From Candidatus Thalassarchaeaceae archaeon (GTDB taxonomy: Archaea; Thermoplasmatota; Poseidoniia; Poseidoniales; Thalassarchaeaceae), in assembly GCA_030754395.1 (NCBI GenBank), contig JASMAJ010000010.1:1-12899 (forward strand): 12,899 nt of DNA, given 5' to 3'. Position numbers and translations under genes: made by a program. This document shows positions 6,292 through 12,800 of the stretch, in pieces (the stretch's first letter is position 1; every line of letters starts with the position of its first letter). The notes below the pieces were generated by a model. The model saw nothing but the letters and a program-made list of their open reading frames with translations. It ran no database searches and was not told where the DNA came from.

Positions 6292-7197
6292 ATGCACGAA
6301 GGTGCGATACTGATCTGCGGCGTCGGAGGGATTGGTTGCATTTGGGCTAATTCAGCCCATCAAAAATGCTCAGATTTGTCCGATTTACTCCTCATTGACG
6401 CAGATGAATCATCGTTTCTGGAATCTCATCTGGCTCATTGTTTGCATTTGGATGCAATTGGAGATGGGAGTGGTGCAGCAGCGTTGCCCAGTCTAGCAGC
6501 GCACCGACTTGCAGAGGGCTCATCTTCAATATCCTCACTTCTTGATAATGCAGAATTAGTTGTGTTGATGACTGGACTAGGTGGTGGCACTGGTTCGGGC
6601 GCTGCAAGTGAGTTAGCTAGCCTTGCGCGCTCAAAGAATTGTCTAGTAATTTCAATTGCTGGACTTCCTTTCGCCGAACAACCTCTTCGTTCTGCCATTG
6701 CTCAGGCTTCATTGCCTGCTCTCGATGCCAATTCCAATATTTGCATTCAAGTTAGTATGGAGAGATTAGCGTGGTATGCAAGAGCAAGGGGCTCGGACTG
6801 GAGAAAGGGTTCGGGCTGGATTCAAGATTTAATTGAAGGTCTTGTTACAACGTTGGCAAGGGTTGGTAAATTAAATCTTGATTTGATGGATTTACGTACA
6901 GTTGTGAACCTCGCTGGAGGTGCAACGCTGATTGTCGGTTCGGGATCTGTAACTAATCCTAACGAGGTCGTTGAGGTTGCAAGGCAATCTCCTCTTGTAA
7001 ATACCAATGTCGATGGGGCAAAGGGTTGCTTAATTCAAGTCGAGGGTGGTCCCGATATGACTCTCGCACACCTAAACGAATTAACTGAATCATTTGTTTC
7101 TAAATTACACCCTGATTGCCAAGTCATTTTGGGTGCTCGGGCTAGTGACGAAATGTTAGGTCGTTTACGACTTGTCGCTGTAGTCAGTGGACTTTAA
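6292..7197 (+). CDS. Divergent FtsZ/tubulin-superfamily GTPase
   Basis: This 301-residue protein has the FtsZ core. It shows a glycine-rich T1 region (GVGGIG, 10-15, with N20 at the guanine-contact position), the tubulin signature GLGGGTGSG (95-103), a T7-like NLDLMD (195-200) matching the catalytic NxDxxD of FtsZ, and a C-terminal domain with DGAKG (241-245) and a final strand like FtsZ. It is short: there is no N-terminal extension and no conserved C-terminal peptide for anchor proteins. The segment where FtsZ reads IPNDRL is replaced by QVSMERL (153-159), so nucleotide contacts differ. GGTGA five bases before the ATG serves as ribosome site. It probably polymerises with GTP. A role as main division protein, paralogue or CetZ-like shape factor cannot be settled from this window. 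Confidence 0.85.
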   Translation: MHEGAILICGVGGIGCIWANSAHQKCSDLSDLLLIDADESSFLESHLAHCLHLDAIGDGSGAAALPSLAAHRLAEGSSSISSLLDNAELVVLMTGLGGGTGSGAASELASLARSKNCLVISIAGLPFAEQPLRSAIAQASLPALDANSNICIQVSMERLAWYARARGSDWRKGSGWIQDLIEGLVTTLARVGKLNLDLMDLRTVVNLAGGATLIVGSGSVTNPNEVVEVARQSPLVNTNVDGAKGCLIQVEGGPDMTLAHLNELTESFVSKLHPDCQVILGARASDEMLGRLRLVAVVSGL

Positions 7198-7210
7198 TTT
7201 CTATTCATCT

Positions 7211-7223
7211 ATTTATTATATAC
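7211..7223 (+). promoter_or_regulatory. TATA box upstream of the Pop5-like gene
   Basis: ATTTATTATATAC is a strong archaeal TATA-like element in the gap after the FtsZ-like gene. A start about 25 bases downstream would be near 7243, leaving a leader of about 38 nt that contains GGAG (7272-7275) five bases before the ATG at 7281. The same T-rich stretch may help end the upstream transcript. Confidence 0.55.
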
Positions 7224-7280
7224 GCGTAAGGGGAATAATTGAACCGACCATAAGTTAAGGAGAAGTCTTCTCGGAGAGTC

Positions 7281-7592
7281 ATGGCGAGGCCCAGTAAGGC
7301 GGCACGTGGGAAGCACCGGTGGATAGGTGCAATAGTAGATCGCCCAATTAATCGCGATTCATGCCAGGAACTTATTTCAGTCATTTTAGACATGGATGAT
7401 TTTCGACTCTTTGATTGCTATTCGGATGACTTGTCAACCAAGGTGATAATCAAGGTCCCTTTAGAAACTTATTATTCGGTCCGAGAAATCCTCAACAATG
7501 CCCCAGGAATTGAACCTGTCACAAGCTCTGGAAAAATAAGGTTGGTAAGAGAAAAACTTGGCTTGAAAAAGAAAATTAGAAAGAAAAAATAA
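7281..7592 (+). CDS. Probable RNase P protein component 2 (Pop5/Rpp14 family)
   Basis: This 103-residue basic protein resembles Pop5, a protein subunit of archaeal RNase P that helps the RNA cleave tRNA 5' leaders. The evidence is an N-terminal basic start followed by HRWIGAIV (12-19), where Pop5 has its RYI strand, and a later beta strand (KVIIKVP). The most telling part is SSGKIRLVREKLG (82-94), which matches the family's SGTI(K/R)xLxxKF ending. The C-terminus is extremely lysine-rich (KKKIRKKK), fitting RNA binding. Its length suits the family. Similarity is weak in the middle, so the call is probable rather than certain. Its last 17 bases overlap the convergent methyltransferase-ligase gene. 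Confidence 0.6.
   Translation: MARPSKAARGKHRWIGAIVDRPINRDSCQELISVILDMDDFRLFDCYSDDLSTKVIIKVPLETYYSVREILNNAPGIEPVTSSGKIRLVREKLGLKKKIRKKK
7566..7575 (-). terminator. T-rich putative terminator of the methyltransferase-ligase gene
   Basis: Immediately after the minus-strand stop, the transcript strand reads TTTTCTTTTT, the oligo-T type of signal that ends many archaeal transcripts. On the plus strand the same bases encode the lysine tail of the Pop5-like protein, so the tract may be A-rich mainly for coding reasons. Confidence 0.4.
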
Positions 7593-8961
7593 GTTGCTCC
7601 AATTCGTCGGTTGATGCAATATTGATTTCACTACTGATTTCCAATGTTCCTTTTTCTTCAATGCCGAGAATTCTGACCTGTTTTCCATTTAGTTCTGTAA
7701 ACACGCCTCGAGATAATGAAGCCGATATGGATTTCCAAGAAATCTCTAACATTTCTTCTTTGTCCAATAAGGGAACTCGGTAATGTGCTGAGAACGCAGA
7801 AGCCAATGCTCCATCTATTCTTTTGAACACGTCTTCATAACTTAGCTCACAACTCATTTCTTCCCATCCAGAGACTGGTATTCCATTCAATAACCTTGAT
7901 TTTCTATTGATTCCTACACCAACTCTAATTCGTTCATCATCAGAAGATGATTCAAGTAATATTCCACCTATTTTTCTGTCATCAAACATCAAATCATTTG
8001 GCCATTTACATTGAATTCCTAAGCGATTGGAAATTAACCCCCCAATCATTGTTTGGAGTAACCCTGGGCTAATCGATTGCAAGATTTCCTTATTGGCCGA
8101 CCAAGTCCCGATTAGGTCTCCCTCTTCACTTTCCCAAACAGAACCTCTTCGCCCCCTTCCTTTTTTCTGTGTCCGGGTTAGTACTCTTTGCCAATCTGTT
8201 TGATGAAGTTTCTTTGCTTCCTCCATGGTCGAATTTGTAGAATCAATTATCATAGGTTCAACCCCTCCGCTGGGCTTCCAAAACGCCCAAACTTCTAGAT
8301 TCTCATCGCCTAATCTTCTTCGTGCTAGTCTATTGGCGCCCCAGCCGGAAGAAATCCAATCATTTGGTGAGCTTGGACTTATTGGTTCGCTTCGAAATAA
8401 TATGACTGCCAGCAAATCAGATTTCATCTGTTTGTTTCCACTTAATAGGATTCTCAAGTATTCACTCCATCCTCCCTTGCTATCTAAATCAGTAAGTCCT
8501 GCTTCTTCTATAGGTTGTAAGCGGGGCTGATTTTTCCCAGGGGGGTTGAGGTATGGTAAATTCCAGACGATAAGATCACAATCTCTTGGCAATTCCCATC
8601 CGGTTTCACCTGGTCCTCCTTCTTCTATATGGGCGCTATTCGTGAGCCCAAGAGATTCGACATTTCCTCGTGCTGCTGCTACAGCAAATGGGTTGACATC
8701 GAATCCTCTCACTTTCCATCCTCTTTGAGCGAGCGCTATACTAATTGCTCCCGATCCGACTCCTATCTCTACTGCATTTCCAAATCCTCCCTCTAATTTT
8801 TCAAGAGCAGCAAGAAGAAGGTCAGTATCTTCGCGAGGTGGGTAGACTGTTGCTGGAACGATTAAGTCAATTGATTCATTGGAGCCATTATTGAACTCAA
8901 TAACTCTATGCGTCCCCCTTGCTTTGATATCGGATACATGATCAATCTCCTCAGATTTCAT
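7576..8961 (-). CDS. HemK/Mtq2-like methyltransferase fused to biotin-protein ligase
   Basis: This 461-residue protein has two enzyme domains. Residues 30-225 form a class I SAM-dependent methyltransferase with PPREDT (41-46) and the SAM motif EIGVGSG (65-71), as in Mtq2/HemK glutamine methyltransferases of release factors. The catalytic NPPY is NLPY here (134-137). Residues 236-461 are a biotin-protein ligase: DSTNST (240-245), GRGRRGSVW (268-276, biotinyl-AMP loop), KWPND (319-323), K330 with IGG, GVGIN (348-352) and the small C-terminal domain. There is no N-terminal DNA-binding domain of the E. coli BirA type. The frame is open throughout. I prefer the ATG at 8961 over 8982 because GAGGGGAG lies directly before it. 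The fusion would couple biotinylation of a carboxylase carrier with a protein methylation function. Why they are joined is unknown. Confidence 0.87.
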   Translation of the reverse strand: MKSEEIDHVSDIKARGTHRVIEFNNGSNESIDLIVPATVYPPREDTDLLLAALEKLEGGFGNAVEIGVGSGAISIALAQRGWKVRGFDVNPFAVAAARGNVESLGLTNSAHIEEGGPGETGWELPRDCDLIVWNLPYLNPPGKNQPRLQPIEEAGLTDLDSKGGWSEYLRILLSGNKQMKSDLLAVILFRSEPISPSSPNDWISSGWGANRLARRRLGDENLEVWAFWKPSGGVEPMIIDSTNSTMEEAKKLHQTDWQRVLTRTQKKGRGRRGSVWESEEGDLIGTWSANKEILQSISPGLLQTMIGGLISNRLGIQCKWPNDLMFDDRKIGGILLESSSDDERIRVGVGINRKSRLLNGIPVSGWEEMSCELSYEDVFKRIDGALASAFSAHYRVPLLDKEEMLEISWKSISASLSRGVFTELNGKQVRILGIEEKGTLEISSEINIASTDELEQLIFSF

Positions 8962-8980
8962 TTTCTCCCCTCGTTTTTTC

Positions 8981-8998
8981 AAAAACCTTTATCCATAT
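8981..8998 (+). promoter_or_regulatory. Candidate promoter for the leader RNA / tRNA-Lys
   Basis: AAAAACCTTTATCCATAT combines an A-rich BRE-like stretch with a TATA-like core (8988-8998). A start about 25 bases on would be near 9017-9020, just ahead of the GC-rich leader and 107-110 bases before the tRNA. The same AT-rich stretch lies upstream of the divergent methyltransferase-ligase gene and may serve both directions. Confidence 0.4.
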
Positions 8999-9024
8999 CA
9001 TGTGTTACTACGGTTTGTTCTCTT

Positions 9025-9113
9025 GGCTACCCCAGGAGGGTGCATGTCCAGCCTTGCCTATGCTACGCATAGACCGTCACTTTCTTAAACACCTCGTCGG
9101 TCGGCGGATAGCC
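9025..9113 (+). ncRNA. Candidate structured leader RNA upstream of tRNA-Lys
   Basis: This stretch between the promoter-like element and the tRNA has no convincing gene but is clearly more GC-rich than its surroundings. It can fold into nested helices. GGCTACC (9025-9031) pairs with GG/TAGCC (9106-9107, 9109-9113) around one bulged A. GAGG/TG (9036-9042) pairs with CACCTC (9090-9095). A perfect hairpin CTATGC-TAC-GCATAG spans 9058-9072. It does not match 5S rRNA, SRP RNA, RNase P RNA or a second tRNA as far as I can judge. It could be an independent small RNA or the 5' leader of the tRNA precursor. Transcription is inferred only. Confidence 0.35.
9044..9088 (+). other. Possible 14-codon leader ORF
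   Basis: An ATG lies 4 bases after a perfect AGGAGG (9034-9039) and opens a 14-codon frame (MSSLAYATHRPSLS) ending in TAA. The ribosome site is striking, but the spacing is short. The same bases also form helices of the candidate leader RNA, and the peptide resembles nothing I know. It is listed as a possibility, with the structured-RNA reading preferred. Confidence 0.2.
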
Positions 9114-9126
9114 CAGCATCAGCCAT

Positions 9127-9200
9127 GGGCCTGTAGCTTAGTCAGGTAGAGCGCCGGGCTTTTAACCCGGTGGCCGTGGGTTCGAATCCCATCAGGCCCG
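9127..9200 (+). tRNA. tRNA-Lys (anticodon TTT)
   Basis: A 74-nt intronless cloverleaf. The acceptor stem is GGGCCTG (9127-9133) with CAGGCCC (9193-9199), and the discriminator is G9200. The D stem is GCTT/GAGC (9136-9139, 9149-9152). The anticodon stem is CCGGG/CCCGG (9154-9158, 9166-9170) around CTTTTAA, giving anticodon TTT at 9161-9163. The variable loop has 5 bases (9171-9175). The T stem is GTGGG/CCCAT with loop TTCGAAT (9181-9187). The 3' CCA is not encoded and must be added enzymatically. rpoH begins 49 bases downstream on the same strand, so the tRNA may be processed from a transcript that continues into the polymerase genes. Confidence 0.97.
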
Positions 9201-9206
9201 CCTGAT
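9191..9206 (+). repeat. Inverted repeat spanning the tRNA 3' end
   Basis: ATCAGG-CCCG-CCTGAT forms a perfect 6-bp hairpin whose left arm is the 3' side of the tRNA T/acceptor stems. It would compete with tRNA folding in an unprocessed transcript. A second copy of the acceptor 3' strand, CAGGCCC, lies at 9214-9220, so the tRNA 5' strand has two possible partners. Confidence 0.5.
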
Positions 9207-9249
9207 AAAGCCGCAGGCCCACGGTTTCTGTTAGGTAGGTGGCGTTGTT

Positions 9250-9837
9250 TTGGCAGTAAAGAGTTCAACAAAAAAGAGACTTATCGAACTGGGAATTAAT
9301 GAGGATCATGCTCACAAACTTGCCGACGACGCAAATATGGACGCCATCAAGAGAATGACTGTCGAAGAGGTCTCTGTGAAAACCGGCGTTGCAATGTCAG
9401 ATTCCACTCTAGAACACATAATGGGAATTATTCGTGAACACAATACTTCTCGTCGCCGCAGTCGTTCTGGAAGAATTACTATTTCACGTAAGGCCATGGA
9501 ATTAATGGACATACCTCAAGGCGATGACCGATTCAACGTGTTGAATCACATTCTCGTCCCTCATCACGAATTAGTTGACGCCGATGATGAGTCTGCGATT
9601 CTTGCTCCTTGGGGGCTTGAAGAAGCGGATGATTACGGTGGGACTAGGGTTGCAAAAGAATTACTCCCTAAGATTCTGATTACAGATCCTGCTGTTCAAG
9701 CCATTAAGGAAAAAATAGAAGCTGAGGCTGATGATCTTCCTGCAGGATGGTTGACAAACAGGATTGTCAAGATTATTCGATACAGTAGGGCTGCTGGGTC
9801 TAGTACAGCATTCCGTCTCATTGTGGAGAGTGCTTAG
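9250..9837 (+). CDS. rpoH: RNA polymerase subunit H with an N-terminal HhH-like extension
   Basis: The C-terminal part (about 95-195) is the archaeal/eukaryotic Rpb5-type subunit H, part of the lower jaw of RNA polymerase. It shows NHILVPHHELV (99-109), LLPKILITDP (138-147) and the ending IVKIIRYSRAAGSSTAFRLIV (172-192). Where RpoH usually has a short KxGD turn, there is a longer stretch (152-171). Archaeal RpoH is normally only about 80 residues. This protein is 195 because of an extra N-terminus: a compact helical segment (about 6-64) resembling a helix-hairpin-helix nucleic-acid-binding unit, and a basic linker RRRSRSGR (68-75). The start is TTG at 9250. GGTGG at 9238-9242 lies 7 bases before it, and no ATG or GTG is available in frame before a stop at 9232. 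rpoB follows after 11 bases, the usual archaeal order. Confidence 0.9.
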   Translation: MAVKSSTKKRLIELGINEDHAHKLADDANMDAIKRMTVEEVSVKTGVAMSDSTLEHIMGIIREHNTSRRRSRSGRITISRKAMELMDIPQGDDRFNVLNHILVPHHELVDADDESAILAPWGLEEADDYGGTRVAKELLPKILITDPAVQAIKEKIEAEADDLPAGWLTNRIVKIIRYSRAAGSSTAFRLIVESA

Positions 9838-9848
9838 GGGGATTAATC

Positions 9849-12800
9849 ATGAAGGAAATAGTAGAAAGTTACTTCCAACAAAGAAGCCTTGTTAATCATC
9901 AACTTGCATCATATAACGATTGTATTCCCTCTGGTGATGGGCGCCTTAGTCGTATGGAAAAAATTGTTCGCAATATCCGTATCGGTACTGATGAGATAAT
10001 CGAGGATGACGATGGTGGAATAATCAAACTTGACGTTTTAGATAAGGAAATTGTCATTCGAATGAAGAATATTCACCTCGGAAGCCCCACGATCCGTGAG
10101 GCTAACGGTGCAGAGCACCCGGGAACTCCTCTCGAATGTCGTCTTCGTAAGTTGACATACTATTCTCCAGTTCATCTTGATTTCCAGATTATCTGGGACG
10201 ATGACCCTAATGAACCAGTCCCTAAAGTCGAAGAAAGAGTCCACATTGGTAATCTTCCAATTATGGTTCGTTCTGCTCTTTGTAATGTGCATGCAAATCA
10301 CATATCTCATCTGTGTGGGGATACTGATAGGAAACTCTCGCCGCATACATCTGCAGAAGATGCTGAGCGACTAACTGAGTTGCTCCGTAAAGCGGGCGAA
10401 GATCCTCTGGATCCTGGTGGTTACTTTATCATTAATGGAACAGAAAGAGTTCTAATTTCGATGGAAGATTTAGCACCTAATCGAGTAACTGTCGAGAAAA
10501 ATAAGAAATATGCTCATGAGACTGAAGTTGCGAAAATTTTCTCTCAGAAAGATGGTGTCCGTAAACCCCTCAACATTGAGAAGCGACGCGATGGGATGCT
10601 AATGGTCAAAATCCCTAGCGCTGGAACTACGCCAATTCCTGTAGTTTTGCTAATGCGTGCTCTTGGGATGGAAAACGACAAAGAAATTTTCACAGCAATT
10701 GCGGGCCCTGCTGAGGCCATGAAATACACAGTAGCTAACCTTAACGAAGTTAAGGATAATGAAGAATATAATGTTGAGAACTCTGACGAGGCTTTGGCAT
10801 GGCTTGAGAAGAAATTCGCAGCAGGCCAACAAAAAGAATATCGAGAAGCACGAATTCAAAATCTCCTCGACAAAGAGTTGCTTCCTCACTTGGGCTCTGG
10901 CATTGAGTATAGAGAGAAGAAGGCAATTTTCCTTGGAAGAATTGTCAGACAAGTTCTCGAAATGGCAATTACTAACCGCGATCCTAATGACAAAGATCAC
11001 TATGCAAACAAGAGAGTCAGATTAGCTGGAGATTTAATTGAAGATTTATTCAGAGTAAGTCTTCAACAATTGGCTCGCGATTTGAAGTATCAGCTAGAGA
11101 GGCATCACAATAGGAAGCGCGAATTGAGAATCAACGCTTGTTTGCGTCCTGATGTCCTTACACAGAAGATTATGCATGCTCTTGCAACAGGTAATTGGGT
11201 TGGTGGAAGAAGTGGTGTTAGTCAGTTACTAGACAGAACAACATATCTTGCAGCATTGTCTCATATGCGTAGAGTAACTAGCCCACTTGTCCGCAGCCAA
11301 CCTCACTTCGAGGCTCGTGACCTTCATCCTACTCAATGGGGTCGTTTATGCCCGAATGAGACTCCAGAAGGTCAAAATTGTGGTCTTGTGAAAAACGCTG
11401 CTCAAATGATTGACGTATCTGAAGAAGTTCCTGAAACTGATGTTAAGGAATTATTGCGTGAGGCTGGAGTAGACTCTTCGCCAACAGGTTGGGCGGATGG
11501 CTCTCGAGTTCACGTCAACGGTGATATTTTTGGTTTACACAAGAATGCAACAAAGTTGGTTAATCAATTCAAGCGTAGACGTCGCCAAGGTAGGATTAGA
11601 CCTGAAGTCAGCATTCGTCATGATTCTGCTAATCGTGATATTTACATCAACACTGATCGGGGTCGTATTTTGCGACCTTTGTTAGTGATAGATGATGGCG
11701 ATTTGATTCTTTCAAAGGATCATCTAGAATTAATTCGTTCAAAAGAATGGACCTTTAATGACTTAGTGTCTAATGGTATTGTTGAATGGGTTGACGCTGA
11801 GGAAGAAGAAGATCTTCTTGTCGCGCCTCGTCCTTTTGATTTGCCACCAGCATCTCCTAAGTATGGTCGCCCGATTAATCCTGCAATGGTTGAATGGGTC
11901 AACCTTGGCGAGCGTTCTGGAGAGGAACAAATCAAGGAAGCAAATTTGCGAGCAGAGGTTTACATGCCTAATGGTGAATTAGTTGTTGAAGAATTCAGTG
12001 TCCCATTGAATTATTACCAAGAAGAAATGGAAGGCCTGCGTAGAAAACAGAAGCGAAACAACACTATTCTCGTTTACACGCACGTAGAGATAGACCCACA
12101 ACTCATACTCGGTGTTTGTGCATCTCTTGTTCCATACCCAGAACATAATTCTACACCTCGTGTTACTGGAGGGACTGCAATGGTAAAACAGAGTCTTGGC
12201 CTTCCAAGTGCAAATTATCGACTAAGGCCAGACACTCGAATGCATGTTATGCATTACCCTCAGCAGTCAATTGTTGGAACTAGAGCGATGGATTCCACTA
12301 ATTTTGCTAGTAGGCCTGGTGGGCAAAATTTTGTTGTTGCGATCCTCAGTCATCATGGGTACAATATGCAAGATGCAGTTATCATAAATAGAGCTGCAGT
12401 AGAACGTTCATTGGGGCGCTCTTCATTCATTCGTACATACAATGCTGAGAACAAAAGATTCCCTGGCGGTCAAGAAGAGAGAATCGAAATCCCTGGCACT
12501 GGACTTGATGAAATTAAAGGATTAAAGTCGTGGGAGAATTATACTCACCTTGAGAGAGATGGTCTACCAACTCCCGAGACCTACCTGACTAGCGTTGGTG
12601 CTGAGGCCAGTGTATTAGTGGGTAAGACAAGTCCTCCGCGATTCCTTGAGGAATCTCATGGACATTTCTTACAGGCCCAAGAGCGTAGAGAATCTTCAAT
12701 GATGATTCGCAATGGTGAACATGGCTGGGTGGATAATGTATACGTTACTGAATCTCTTGATTCTGGTCTACTTTGTCGGATTACTGTACGAACTGAAAAG

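Noticed and set aside
6392..7007. Minus-strand frames opposite the FtsZ-like gene
   Set aside because: They mirror the coding pattern of a gene with clear GTPase motifs and have no independent support.
8961..8982. Upstream start at 8982 for the methyltransferase-ligase fusion
   Set aside because: The added codons coincide with the GAGGGGAG ribosome site of the ATG at 8961.
9025..9113. Leader region as 5S rRNA, SRP RNA, RNase P RNA or a second tRNA
   Set aside because: None of the hallmark conserved sequences or cloverleaf features of these RNAs are present.
9193..9220. tRNA 3' end duplication as an integration (att) site
   Set aside because: The repeat is only 7 bases, 21 bases apart, with no integrase or foreign DNA between.
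10038..11000. Minus-strand frames and a plus-strand second frame inside the rpoB region
   Set aside because: rpoB is continuous and highly conserved there; the other frames have no motif and look like chance openings.
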